Below are positions 51,583-60,511 of a stretch of DNA of 64,000 nucleotides, piece by piece. This DNA comes from Streptomyces sp. NBC_00483. GTDB taxonomy: Bacteria > Actinomycetota > Actinomycetes > Streptomycetales > Streptomycetaceae. Every line of letters begins with the position of its first letter. Position 1 is the first letter of the stretch. The DNA lies in contig NZ_CP107880.1 of NCBI RefSeq assembly GCF_036013745.1, positions 186,001 to 250,000 on the forward strand, in the 5' to 3' direction. The translations under genes were made by a program, and so were the position numbers. The notes under the pieces are model-generated. The model was not told where the DNA came from and did not search any database. It was given only the letters and a program-made list of their open reading frames with translations.

Positions 51583-53336
51583 GCGCACCCCGTTTCTCCC
51601 TGCCCGTCGCCGACCGCGTCGCCGTGCGTCGCGCCGCGCTCGGACTCGTCCGCGCGGACCGGCGTGCCTTCGCCTCGACGCTGGTTCTCAACTGCCTCGC
51701 GGCGGGGGCCGGGATCGTCGGGCCCTGGTTGCTCGGCCGGATCATCGACGATGTGCGGGGTGGCACGAGTGTGTCGCACGTCGACCGGGCGGCTCTGGTG
51801 ATCCTGTGCTGCGCCGTGGCCCAACTCCTACTGCTGCGCTGGGCGCGCCTGGTGGGGCACCGGTTCGGGGAGCGGACCGCCGCGAGGGTGCGGGACCGGT
51901 TCGTGGACCGGGCGCTCGGGCTGCCCGCCTCCGTGGTCGACCGGGCGGGGCCCGGCGACCTCACGAACCGGGGCACGAACGACGTGGCGGCCGTCGCGAG
52001 CGCGCTGCGCGACGCGGGTCCCGACGTGTTCGTGTCGGCGGCGCAGGTGGTGTTCCTCGCGGCCGCCGTCGTCGTGGTCGAGCCGGTGCTCGGTCTGGTC
52101 GCCCTGTGCTGCCTGGCGGGCATCCCGGTGGCGGTGCGCTGGTATCTGCGCCGGGCCCGCACCGCGTATCTCGCCCAGGGCGAGGCGGACTCGCACCTCG
52201 CCGAGCAGCTCGCGGCGACGGCCTCGGGGGCCCGCACCGTCGAGGCCTTCCGCCTCCAGGAGCAGCGCATCGAGGCGTGCGAGCGGGGCATCCGGCACAG
52301 TTACCGCACCCGTATGCGCACCCTGTCCCTACGTAGCGTGCTGTTTCCCTCGGTCGACTTCTCGTACGCCCTGCCGGTCGCCGCCGTCCTCCTCGTGGGC
52401 GGCACCCTCCACGCGCACGGCGGTCCGAGCCTCGGCGCGATCGTCACGTGCGCCCTGTATCTGCGCCAGCTTTCGGGGCCGCTGGACACGATCCTGTTCT
52501 GGGTGGAGCAACTACAGAGCAGCGGCGCCTCGTTCGCCCGCGTCGAGGGCATCGGCGGGACACCGTCACGCGTACCTGCGCGCGAGGCGGCCGTTCCGTC
52601 CGGCGACGCGATCCACCTGAGCTCGGTGCACTACGCGTACGAGGGTGGCGGCGATGTCGTCCACGGCGTGGACCTGACCGTGCGGGCGGGCGAACGGCTC
52701 GCCGTGGTCGGCCCGTCCGGGGCAGGCAAGACCACGCTGAGCAAACTCCTCGCGGCGATCGACGCGCCGCGCACCGGGACGGTCAGCGTCGGCGGCGTCC
52801 CGGTCACGGAGCTCGCTCCCGAACAGCTGCGCCGTCACATCGTCCTGGTCACGCAGGAGCACCATGTGTTCCTCGGCTCGGTCCGCGACAACCTGCGGAT
52901 CGCCGCGCCCGAGGCGGACGACGCGGACCTGAGCGCAGCGCTCGCGGCCGTCGGCGCCGACGACTGGGCGGACGCGCTCCCCCAGGGCCTGGACACGGAG
53001 GTGGGCGCCGGCGGCCTGCGCCTCGAAGGCCCGCAGGCGCAGCAGCTGGCGCTGGCCCGCGTGGTGCTGGCGGACCCGCACACCGTGGTCCTCGACGAGG
53101 CGACCGCCCTGCTCGACCCGACGACGGCCCGCCACACGGAACGGGCCCTCGCGGCGGTGCTGCACGGCCGCACGGTCATCGCCGTCGCCCACCGCCTCCA
53201 CACGGCGCACGACGCGGACCGGGTCGCGGTCATGGAGGACGGCCGGCTGACCGAACTCGGCCCGCACACGGAACTGGTGGCGGCGGACGGCGCGTACGCG
53301 GCGCTGTGGCGGTCGTGGCACGGGACGCGGACGTAG
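51579..53336 (+). CDS. ABC exporter subunit 2, with intact Walker motifs
   Basis: A 585-residue half-exporter: six membrane helices (about 30-320), then the nucleotide-binding domain with Walker A GPSGAGKTT, Walker B VVLDEATALLD and H-loop His in VIAVAHRL. Its signature is degenerate (LEGPQAQQ instead of LSGGQ). The partner gene has the opposite set, so only one composite ATP site (this Walker pair with the partner signature) can be functional. It overlaps the partner by four bases (ATGA). With the partner interrupted, the exporter may be inactive. Substrate unknown. Confidence 0.92.
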   Translation: MSAPRFSLPVADRVAVRRAALGLVRADRRAFASTLVLNCLAAGAGIVGPWLLGRIIDDVRGGTSVSHVDRAALVILCCAVAQLLLLRWARLVGHRFGERTAARVRDRFVDRALGLPASVVDRAGPGDLTNRGTNDVAAVASALRDAGPDVFVSAAQVVFLAAAVVVVEPVLGLVALCCLAGIPVAVRWYLRRARTAYLAQGEADSHLAEQLAATASGARTVEAFRLQEQRIEACERGIRHSYRTRMRTLSLRSVLFPSVDFSYALPVAAVLLVGGTLHAHGGPSLGAIVTCALYLRQLSGPLDTILFWVEQLQSSGASFARVEGIGGTPSRVPAREAAVPSGDAIHLSSVHYAYEGGGDVVHGVDLTVRAGERLAVVGPSGAGKTTLSKLLAAIDAPRTGTVSVGGVPVTELAPEQLRRHIVLVTQEHHVFLGSVRDNLRIAAPEADDADLSAALAAVGADDWADALPQGLDTEVGAGGLRLEGPQAQQLALARVVLADPHTVVLDEATALLDPTTARHTERALAAVLHGRTVIAVAHRLHTAHDADRVAVMEDGRLTELGPHTELVAADGAYAALWRSWHGTRT

Positions 53337-53344
53337 GGCCTGGC

Positions 53345-53382
53345 GTGTGGATCAGGCCGGGCTCGCGGGGGCTGATCCACAC
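53345..53382. terminator. Hairpin after the exporter, with dispersed repeat
   Basis: GTGTGGATCAG (53345-53355) pairs perfectly with CTGATCCACAC (53372-53382), 16-base loop. The preceding bases from the stop codon on (53334-53358) repeat the 40932-40956 sequence with two mismatches. It lies between the convergent exporter and MgtC genes. Confidence 0.8.
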
Positions 53383-53418
53383 CACACGCCCTGGCTCCGG
53401 CGCACCCCTCCCGCCGGG

Positions 53419-54186
53419 CTACTCGTCCGGCGCCGCCGCCAGCGACGCCACATCCAGTACCCCGTCCAACTCCGCGAGCACGGCCACGAGTTCCGGCACG
53501 TCGGACGCGCCCTCGATCTCCATGCGTACGGCCATCGTCCCGATCCGGCCGCTGCCGGGCTCGTAGTCGGCGCTGTCGTTGCGCAGCTCGAGGACCCGGA
53601 ACCCGCGGCTCGTGCACTCCTCGAGGACGCGGGTGAGGACGCTGGAGCCGACCCGGTAGGCGAGGTGCAGGCCCGAGCGCCGCTCCGTGGCCAGGGCCGG
53701 TACCCGTCGCGTCACCCAGGGGTAGCCGCGGACGACCAGGAAGTGACAGGCGGTCGCGGCGAACGCGAGCAGCGGGAGGCCGCCGCCGCAGGCCATCCCT
53801 ATGGCACACGTCAGCCAGACGGTCGCCGCGGTGGTCAATCCGCGCACCGCGTCGCGCCGCACGAAGATGAGGCCGCCACCGATGAAGCCGATGCCGGAGA
53901 CGATCTGGGCGGCGACGCGTGACGGGTCGAACGACACGCTGTCCATGCCGAGCACGGAGTTGAACCCGTGCTGCGACACCTCCATGAACAGCGCGCTTCC
54001 CACGCCGACGAGGGTGTGCGTGCGCAGCCCCGCGCTCTTCTGCTGGACGGCGCGCTCCGCCCCGATCAGTGTGGAAAGCACGAGAGCGAGACTCAACTCG
54101 GCGAGCTGCCGCAGGCCTTGTCCGGCTGCCGGGTCGAACAGGGAGAACGCGAGCGAGGACGACAAGAGCGGGACCCTCCTCTCCAT
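53419..54186 (-). CDS. MgtC/SapB family membrane protein
   Basis: A 255-residue protein with about four to five membrane helices at the N-terminal half (ALVLSTLIGAERAVQQ and GIGFIGGGLIFVRRD are MgtC signatures) and a C-terminal ACT-like cytoplasmic domain. MgtC proteins modulate magnesium or phosphate stress responses and F-ATPase in pathogens; the role in Streptomyces is unclear. The start at 54186 fits the family N-terminus, GGGAAG being about 9 bases upstream. Confidence 0.9.
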   Translation of the reverse strand: MERRVPLLSSSLAFSLFDPAAGQGLRQLAELSLALVLSTLIGAERAVQQKSAGLRTHTLVGVGSALFMEVSQHGFNSVLGMDSVSFDPSRVAAQIVSGIGFIGGGLIFVRRDAVRGLTTAATVWLTCAIGMACGGGLPLLAFAATACHFLVVRGYPWVTRRVPALATERRSGLHLAYRVGSSVLTRVLEECTSRGFRVLELRNDSADYEPGSGRIGTMAVRMEIEGASDVPELVAVLAELDGVLDVASLAAAPDE

Positions 54187-54259
54187 CGGGTTGATCTTCC
54201 CGAGGGTAGTCCCGCGTCGGCTCGGCGGGATTGTCAGACCCATGCGCAAGAGTGGAGTC

Positions 54260-54508
54260 ATGAACGGGACCAGGAATCACGGACAGCTGACCATGAACCC
54301 CGAGTTGGCCGCGGCGCAGGCCTGCCTGCGTCTCATGCACACGGCACGCGCGGCGCTCTCCACATCCGAGCCACCGGCCACGGCCGCGGTGCTCACCGTA
54401 CCGATCGCCGAGGCCGACGAGGCGCTGAGCAGGGCGGGCCTGGCGGGCAACGAGGCGTGGTTGCTCGAGCGGATCTATGGGCTGGGCCTCGAGGCCGAGG
54501 CGCCCTAG
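54260..54508 (+). CDS. Small helical protein of unknown function
   Basis: An 82-residue protein with no recognised domain, mostly helical (AAAQACLRLMHTARAAL). Other start codons at 54242 and 54293 are possible; GGAG lies very close to the chosen one. It precedes the P450 by 91 bases on the same strand. Coding bias supports it, function is unknown. Confidence 0.5.
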   Translation: MNGTRNHGQLTMNPELAAAQACLRLMHTARAALSTSEPPATAAVLTVPIAEADEALSRAGLAGNEAWLLERIYGLGLEAEAP

Positions 54509-54599
54509 CATCGGCCCTTGATCCGTATCAGTATCCGTATCCGGTGTGTCGGTCGCGTTCCGGTGCATCGCCACTTCTCCGGCTTGCAAGGAGCTCGAC

Positions 54600-55853
54600 G
54601 TGACCACTGTGTCCTCGGACCAGCCGCACCGCATCGACCCGACCGGCGGCTGCCCGCACGCGCGCAACGCCCGCTTGCGCGCGGAGGGCGCGGTGGCCCC
54701 CGTGGTGCTGCCCGATGACGTGCAGGGCATGCTCGTACTGGGCCATGAGGCGTTGAAGGAGTTCCTCGGGCACAGCGATGTCGCCAAGGACGCCCGGCAC
54801 TTCGCGGCGCTCGCCGAGGGCCGGATACCCGAGGGGTGGCCGCTGCGGACGTTCGCGACGGTGCGCGGGATGACGACGGCCGACGGCGAGGACCACCGGC
54901 GGCTGCGGTCCCTGGTGAGCCGGGCGTTCACGGCCCGGCGGGTCGAGGCGCTGCGGCCGCGGGTGGAGGCGATGACGGACGAACTGCTGGACGGCCTCGC
55001 CGCGGCGGCGCGGGACGGGTCCGGCGTGGCCGATCTGCGCACGCACTTCGCGCTGCCGCTGCCCATGGGGGTGATCTGCGAACTCTTCGGCGTGGACGAG
55101 GAGTTCAGGGACACGCTGCACCGTCTCTCCAGCGAGGTCGTGGCCACGAACATCGAACCGGCGAGAGCCGTGGCCGCCAACCAGGAGATGGTGTCGGTGC
55201 TTGCCCAGGTGGTCGCCGCTCGCGTCCGGGAGCCGGGCGACGATCTGACGAGCGCGCTGCTCGCGGCCCACGAGGCGGACGGTGACCGGCTCAGCCGCGA
55301 GGAGTTGATCGGCACGCTCATGCTGTTCGTCGTGGCCGGGCACGAGACGACACTGAACCTGGTCACGAACGCGGTGCGCGCGCTGTGCGCCCACCGCGAG
55401 CAGCTGGCCCTCGTGCGCGACGGCGCGGCGGGCTGGGCGGATGTCGTGGAGGAGACGCTGCGCTGGGACAGCCCGGTCAGCTACTTCCCGTTCCGCTACC
55501 CGACCCGGGACCTCACGGTCGACGGCACGCTGATACCGAAGGGCACACCCGTGCTCGCCGGTTACACGGGCGCGGGCCGTGACCCGGCGGCGCACGGCCC
55601 GGACGCCGATCGCTTCGACGTCACGCGCGCCCTGCCGGGCCGGCATCTCTCGCTCGGGCACGGGGCGCACTACTGCCTGGGCGCCCCGCTGGCCCGGCTC
55701 GAGGCGACGGTGGCCCTGGAGCGCCTCTTCACCCGGTTCCCCACGCTCGAACTGGCCGTTCCCGAGGAAGAGTTGCCCGTGAACGCAAGTTTCGTGGGCA
55801 ACAGCGTGGTCGAGCTCCCGGTGCGACCGGGCCCGGACGCCCGCCACGAGTGA
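54600..55853 (+). CDS. Cytochrome P450
   Basis: A 417-residue soluble P450 of the class I actinobacterial type. I helix FVVAGHETTLNL, ExxR EETLRW, haem loop LGHGAHYCLGAPLAR with Cys359. GTG start with AAGGAG 6 bases upstream. Unlike the CYP102-like protein at 48247 it belongs to the CYP105/107-type assemblage. Substrate unknown; a neighbouring arylamine N-acetyltransferase follows after 93 bases, compatible with xenobiotic or secondary metabolism. Confidence 0.93.
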   Translation: MTTVSSDQPHRIDPTGGCPHARNARLRAEGAVAPVVLPDDVQGMLVLGHEALKEFLGHSDVAKDARHFAALAEGRIPEGWPLRTFATVRGMTTADGEDHRRLRSLVSRAFTARRVEALRPRVEAMTDELLDGLAAAARDGSGVADLRTHFALPLPMGVICELFGVDEEFRDTLHRLSSEVVATNIEPARAVAANQEMVSVLAQVVAARVREPGDDLTSALLAAHEADGDRLSREELIGTLMLFVVAGHETTLNLVTNAVRALCAHREQLALVRDGAAGWADVVEETLRWDSPVSYFPFRYPTRDLTVDGTLIPKGTPVLAGYTGAGRDPAAHGPDADRFDVTRALPGRHLSLGHGAHYCLGAPLARLEATVALERLFTRFPTLELAVPEEELPVNASFVGNSVVELPVRPGPDARHE

Positions 55854-55946
55854 CACCCACCACGGCCGACGCGCACGACTGACGTCTCCCCCGGACGCCC
55901 CCGCCTGACGCCGGGTCGCCCACCGAACCACTGCGACACTGGCGTC

Positions 55947-56789
55947 ATGGATCACCCCCGCACCGACGCCTACCTCCGCCGCATCGGCGCCGACCGCCCC
56001 TCGGCGCCGACCGCGGACGCGTTGCGCACGCTGCATGTGGCGCATTTGCTCGCCGTGCCGTTCGAGAACCTCTCCGTGCACCTGGGCGAGGAGATCGTCC
56101 TCGACGCGGACGCGCTGGTCGCGAAGCTGGTGGATCGCGGCCGCGGGGGCTTCTGCTACGAGCTCAACGGCGCGTTCGGCGCCCTGCTCGCCGCCCTCGG
56201 TTTCGAGGTGACGCCGTTGCAGGCGCGGGTCGTGGGCAAGGACGGCCGGCTCGGCATCCCGTACGACCACATGGCGCTGCGCGTGCGCACGGCCGAGGGG
56301 ACGACGTGGCTCACGGACGTCGGGTTCGGCACGCACACGCACTATCCGCTGGCCTTCGACGAGCGGGGCGAACAGGCCGACCCGGGCGGGGTGTTCCGGA
56401 TCGAGGACACCGAAACCGACGGTGATGCCGACACCGACGCCGACGCGGCTTCGGTCGAGGGCGCAGCCGAGGGCGACCTCCTCGTACTGCGCGACGGCGA
56501 ACCCCAGTATCTGCTCGAGCAACGCCCTCGCACACTTCGGGATTTCGAGGCGGGCGCCTGGTACCACCGCACCTCACCCGCCTCACACTTCACACAGTCC
56601 CTGGTCTGTTCGCGGCTCACCGAGGACGGCCGGATCACCCTCAGCGGTCATACGCTCACGGCCACCGTCGACGGCCGCCGCACCGTCACCGAGCTCCCCA
56701 CCGACGCCTCCGTCCTCGAGGCCTACGACCAGCACTTCGGCATCGTCCTCGATCACGTACCGCCGGAGCCGAATCCGACGGAGGGCTGA
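55947..56789 (+). CDS. Arylamine N-acetyltransferase with acidic insertion
   Basis: A 280-residue NAT. The catalytic triad is Cys70 (RGGFCYELN), His108 (PYDHMAL) and Asp124 (TDVGFG). It transfers acetyl from acetyl-CoA to aromatic amines or hydrazines. Residues about 154-176 hold an extra Asp/Thr-rich stretch (TDGDADTDADA) in a loop between the catalytic region and the third domain, which is not usual in the family. No clear ribosome site precedes the ATG. Not obviously part of a polyketide cluster, where NAT-like amide synthases occur. Confidence 0.9.
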   Translation: MDHPRTDAYLRRIGADRPSAPTADALRTLHVAHLLAVPFENLSVHLGEEIVLDADALVAKLVDRGRGGFCYELNGAFGALLAALGFEVTPLQARVVGKDGRLGIPYDHMALRVRTAEGTTWLTDVGFGTHTHYPLAFDERGEQADPGGVFRIEDTETDGDADTDADAASVEGAAEGDLLVLRDGEPQYLLEQRPRTLRDFEAGAWYHRTSPASHFTQSLVCSRLTEDGRITLSGHTLTATVDGRRTVTELPTDASVLEAYDQHFGIVLDHVPPEPNPTEG

Positions 56790-56823
56790 CGCCCGACGCC
56801 GCCCGCTGGTTATGCTCGGCCGA

Positions 56824-56843
56824 AGCGTTCAGCAAAACGCTCA
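56824..56843. promoter_or_regulatory. Inverted repeat upstream of the carbohydrate regulator gene
   Basis: AGCGTT (56824-56829) and AACGCT (56836-56841) form an inverted repeat with a 6-base centre. The minus strand reads TGAGCGTTT at 56843-56835, a nonamer found again in front of the binding-protein gene. Likely autoregulatory operator. Confidence 0.6.
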
Positions 56844-56884
56844 AACGAACAGCGGTACCAGCGGTACACGAGGGGGCCATCAGC

Positions 56885-58051
56885 ATGCGCGAACCGGTCG
56901 ATCTCAGGCGGCAGCGGATCCTTGCCGCCGTGCAGGCGCGCGGCGCGACGCGGGTCAGCGATCTGGCCACGGAGCTCGCGGTGTCGGTGGTGACGCTCCG
57001 CCGCGACGTGGAAGAGCTCGCACGCGCAGGCAAGCTGCGCCGCGGGCACGGCGTCGCCCGACCGATCCTGCCGGAGCAGGACGAGGGACACGACCAGCGG
57101 CAGGAGCAGCGCGAAGCCCGGGCGCCGGCCCCGGGCGCCGACCTGGACGGCGGCCCCATCGCCGTCGTCGTCCCCGAGCGGCACGCGTACCTGTACGAGA
57201 TGCTGCACGGCGCCCGCACCGCGTTCGAGGAGGCCGGGGTCCGGATCGCCCTGCACATCGCCCCCGCCGCCCCGGGCGCCGAACAGCCCCTCGTGGAGCG
57301 GGCGTTGGCGGACGGGGCCCGCGGGCTCCTCATCGCCCCGCGCTGGCGCAGCCTCGCCACCGAGGAGGCCGACTACGCCTGGCTCGCGCGCGTGGACGTG
57401 CCCACGGTGGTGATGGAGCGCCGGCCGCGCAGGGGCAGCGCGGTGCACGCCGTGGACACCGTGTGCACCGACCACTGGTACGGCGTGCACCTCGCCGTCG
57501 AGCACCTCACGGGCCTCGGTCACCGCCGCATCGTGCTCGCGGCGCGCGACGACAGCCCGACGGCGCGCGCGGTGCGTGCCGCGTTCACCGAGATCGCGGC
57601 GGACCATCCGCAGGTGGACAAGTGGGCGGTCGCCCTCAGCTCCCCCCGCGCTGTTCCCGAGCCGGAGGCGGAGGAAGCCGAGAAGCAGCTCGAACTGCCA
57701 CCTTTGCTGGACGAGTTGGGGGCCACGGGTGTCCTGCTGCACGGCGACGTCGACGCGCTGATGCTCGTCCAGTCGCTGCGCGACGCGGGGGTGCGTGTCC
57801 CGGAGGACTGCTCCGCGATCGCGTACGACGACGTGGTCGCCGGGCTCGGCAGCACTCCGCTGACGGCCGTGTCCCCGCCGAAGGCGGAGGTCGGGCGGGC
57901 GGCGGCCGAGCTGCTGCTGCACCGCCTGGGCCGGGGCGCGGGTGCCGGTCCCGCGCACCGGGTCGAGTTGCTGCCGACGCTCAAGGTGCGCGGTTCCACC
58001 CGTTCCGCCGCGTATCGCGACCCGCTTCCCTCAACCCCCGCCGCATACTGA
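56885..58051 (+). CDS. Regulator with DeoR-type HTH and LacI-type sensor
   Basis: A 388-residue regulator. Residues 7-58 are a DeoR-type helix-turn-helix (VSDLATELAVSVVTLRRDVEEL); residues about 91-385 form a periplasmic-binding-like sensor as in LacI/GalR (IAVVVPERHAYLYEMLHGA; SAIAYDDVVAGLGSTPLT). The combination is typical for a class of actinobacterial sugar regulators. A charged Gln/Glu linker joins the two. It lies 103 bases upstream of a sugar-binding protein gene and likely controls the operon. GAGGGGG lies about 9 bases before the ATG. Confidence 0.9.
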   Translation: MREPVDLRRQRILAAVQARGATRVSDLATELAVSVVTLRRDVEELARAGKLRRGHGVARPILPEQDEGHDQRQEQREARAPAPGADLDGGPIAVVVPERHAYLYEMLHGARTAFEEAGVRIALHIAPAAPGAEQPLVERALADGARGLLIAPRWRSLATEEADYAWLARVDVPTVVMERRPRRGSAVHAVDTVCTDHWYGVHLAVEHLTGLGHRRIVLAARDDSPTARAVRAAFTEIAADHPQVDKWAVALSSPRAVPEPEAEEAEKQLELPPLLDELGATGVLLHGDVDALMLVQSLRDAGVRVPEDCSAIAYDDVVAGLGSTPLTAVSPPKAEVGRAAAELLLHRLGRGAGAGPAHRVELLPTLKVRGSTRSAAYRDPLPSTPAAY

Positions 58052-58058
58052 GCGTTTG
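58049..58058. promoter_or_regulatory. Shared operator half-site before the binding-protein gene
   Basis: TGAGCGTTTG at 58049-58058, followed by a second CGTTT four bases on. The same nonamer is on the minus strand at 56843-56835. It overlaps the regulator stop codon and is upstream of the binding-protein start, so the regulator probably binds both sites. Confidence 0.55.
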
Positions 58059-58154
58059 ACCGTTTCATTTTCTTCTGATCGATCTATTGACCGCATCTCG
58101 TGAACCGATCAGGATTCCCGTGACTCGAACACGCAGGAGCCGCGGGAGGCGCCC

Positions 58155-59498
58155 ATGCCTGGTCGACAGAGCCGTCGATCGGTGCTCGCCGCGATCACCG
58201 CGCTGCCCCTGACGGGCGCCCTTGGCGCCTGCAGCGGGAGTGACAGCGCGTCGCAGGCAAGCTCTAGCTCAAGCAGGACCGGCAAGACCACCATCACCTT
58301 CTGGTCCGCCCTTCGCGGCAGCCAGGAGGTGGTGGACAAGTTCAATCAGACGCACGACCACATCCAGGTCGACTTCCAGCAGGTGCCGTCCGGTACGCAG
58401 GGCGGCTATCTGAAGCTCAGCAACGCGGCGCGCGCGGGCAACGCCCCCGATGTCGCCACCATCGAGTACCCCCAGCTGCCGGGCTTCGCCATCGATGGCG
58501 TCACGCGCGACATCACCGAGCTGATCAGCGACAAACTGCGCCGCAAGCTGCTTCCGCAGGCGCTCGGCCTGACCACGTTCCAGGGGCACACCTTCAGCGT
58601 GCCGCTGGACATCGAGCCGATGGTGATGCACTACCGCAAGGACCTCTTCGACAAGTACGGCTTCGAAGTCCCCACCACCTGGGACGAGTTCGCGGAGCTC
58701 GCGCGGAAGGTGCGGCGTACGGGCGGCGGCCGCAAGGTCACACTGTTCCCCACCGACGGGATGACGCAGTTCGCCGCCTGGGCGTGCCAGGCGGGCGCCC
58801 AGTGGTTCGACACCTCGCACGGCGCGTGGAACGTCTCCATGGTGGACGCCCCGACCCGGAAGGTCGCCGCGTACTGGCAGCGCCTCATCGACGAGGGACT
58901 CGTCTACACCAACGCCTCCAGCGCCCGCATCGCCGATGCGCAGATCGGCACGGGCCTGGTCCTGACCCGGCTCAGCGGAGCCTGGGACGCGGGCGCGCAG
59001 ATGAACGCGCGCCCGGAGCAGAAGGGCCAGTGGCGCATCGCGCCGCTCCCCCAGTGGACACCGGACAAGCCGTCCCTCGGTACGCATGGCGGCTCCACGT
59101 TCGCCGTGACGAAGAACAGCAAGAAGCCCGAGGCTGCCATGGAGTTCATCGAGTGGCAGGTGTCGCACCCCGACGCCCTCAAGGCTCGGCTGTCCAGCGG
59201 CGCGAGCAGCCAGTACCCGGCCGTCAGCGATCTGATCCCGGTCGGCAGCAAGGCGTTCGACAAGGCGTACTACGGCGGGCAGGACATCTACCGGCTCTTC
59301 GAGGAAGAGGCGCACAAGATCCGCGATGGCTGGGTCTGGGGTCCGCGCATGACCGCGACCGGCTATGTCATGCAGGACGCCTTCGCCCGCGCGGGCGCCG
59401 GTTCCGGCACCCTCCTGTCCGCCGCGCGCGCAGCGCAGGACGGCACGATGCCCGATCTGAAGGCGCTCGGCCTCAAGACCACCACCCGTTCCACGTGA
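58155..59498 (+). CDS. ABC transporter sugar-binding lipoprotein (family 1)
   Basis: A 447-residue extracellular solute-binding protein. Signal SRRSVLA with twin arginine, lipobox LGAC at residues 23-26 (lipid on Cys26), Ser-rich linker, then the two-lobed binding fold (FWSALRGSQEVVDKFNQTH; PLDIEPMVMHYRKDLFDKYG; PTTWDEFAEL). It delivers a carbohydrate to the permease pair downstream. GGGAGG precedes the ATG. Sugar identity is not evident, though the downstream DUF2264 protein suggests a polysaccharide-derived oligomer. Confidence 0.94.
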   Translation: MPGRQSRRSVLAAITALPLTGALGACSGSDSASQASSSSSRTGKTTITFWSALRGSQEVVDKFNQTHDHIQVDFQQVPSGTQGGYLKLSNAARAGNAPDVATIEYPQLPGFAIDGVTRDITELISDKLRRKLLPQALGLTTFQGHTFSVPLDIEPMVMHYRKDLFDKYGFEVPTTWDEFAELARKVRRTGGGRKVTLFPTDGMTQFAAWACQAGAQWFDTSHGAWNVSMVDAPTRKVAAYWQRLIDEGLVYTNASSARIADAQIGTGLVLTRLSGAWDAGAQMNARPEQKGQWRIAPLPQWTPDKPSLGTHGGSTFAVTKNSKKPEAAMEFIEWQVSHPDALKARLSSGASSQYPAVSDLIPVGSKAFDKAYYGGQDIYRLFEEEAHKIRDGWVWGPRMTATGYVMQDAFARAGAGSGTLLSAARAAQDGTMPDLKALGLKTTTRST

Positions 59499-59527
59499 AC
59501 GCCCGCACCCCGAAAGGCAGGTGACCC

Positions 59528-60511
59528 ATGACCGCGACAACCCATGCCCCCACGGCCGCGCCCGCCCCACAGGAGGCGGGTGGCCACTCCGCGCGCAAGG
59601 CACAGCGGGCGGCCAAGCGCCGCCGCGGCGGTGCGGCCGGCGTCCTGATGGCGCCGTTCTTCGTCCTGCTCACGCTGGTCTTCCTGATCCCGGTCGGCAC
59701 AGCGGTGTGGCTGAGCTTCTTCAGCGACGACCAGCCGGGCCTCGGCTTCGGCCCCGAACGCACCGTCTTCGTGGGCCTGCGCTCGTACGCCGCCGTGATC
59801 ACCGACCCGACGTTCCTGTCCGGGCTCGGCACGGTCGCGCTGTACTGCGTGATCTACATCCCGCTGATGGTGATCGGCTCTCTCACGCTGGCGCTGCTGC
59901 TCGACTCCGGCGTCGTACGGCTGCGGTCCTGGGCCCAGTTGGGCCTGTTCCTGCCGCACGCGGTGCCCGGCATCATCGCGGCCCTGATCTGGCTGTACCT
60001 CTACACGCCGGGCATCAGCCCGGTCGTCGAGGCGCTCGGCAAGGCGGACATCCAGGTCGACTTCCTCGGTCTGCACACCACGCTGCCGTCGATCGTGAAC
60101 ATCGCCCTGTGGTCGAACCTCGGCTACAACATGGTCATCTTCTACGCGGCCCTGCAAGCGGTCCCCCGCGAGGTCCTGGAGGCATCCGTCGTCGACGGCG
60201 CGGGGCCGGTGCGCACCGCGTTGCAGGTGAAGACGCCACTTGTGCGCTCCTCTGTGGTCATGGTCGCGATGTTCACGCTGATCTGGGCGCTGCAGCTGTT
60301 CACCGAGCCCATGCTGCTGCACCAGTCGTCGCAGATGGTGGACACCCGGTTCTCGCCGAGCATGTACATCTACGACGCGGCCTTCAGCCGCAACAACTAC
60401 TCCCTCGCGGCCGCCGCGTCGGTGATCCTGCTGATCATCACCATCGCCGTCTCCTTCGGGGTCACCCGCTGGACCAACCGCGTCAACTCGGCCGAGGAGG
60501 AGGCCCGATGA
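59528..60511 (+). CDS. Sugar ABC transporter permease 1 (MalF-type)
   Basis: A 327-residue inner-membrane permease with six predicted helices and the EAA loop EVLEASVVDGAGPVRTALQVK that contacts the ATPase. The N-terminal 30 residues are basic and cytoplasmic. AGGTGA is close to the ATG, 29 bases after the binding-protein stop. Overlaps the next permease by four bases. Confidence 0.95.
   Translation: MTATTHAPTAAPAPQEAGGHSARKAQRAAKRRRGGAAGVLMAPFFVLLTLVFLIPVGTAVWLSFFSDDQPGLGFGPERTVFVGLRSYAAVITDPTFLSGLGTVALYCVIYIPLMVIGSLTLALLLDSGVVRLRSWAQLGLFLPHAVPGIIAALIWLYLYTPGISPVVEALGKADIQVDFLGLHTTLPSIVNIALWSNLGYNMVIFYAALQAVPREVLEASVVDGAGPVRTALQVKTPLVRSSVVMVAMFTLIWALQLFTEPMLLHQSSQMVDTRFSPSMYIYDAAFSRNNYSLAAAASVILLIITIAVSFGVTRWTNRVNSAEEEAR

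Noticed and set aside
52835..55366. An 843-codon minus-strand frame opposite the exporter, MgtC and P450 genes.
   Set aside because: It crosses several real genes on both strands and has no recognisable domain; the frame is open only because of GC bias.
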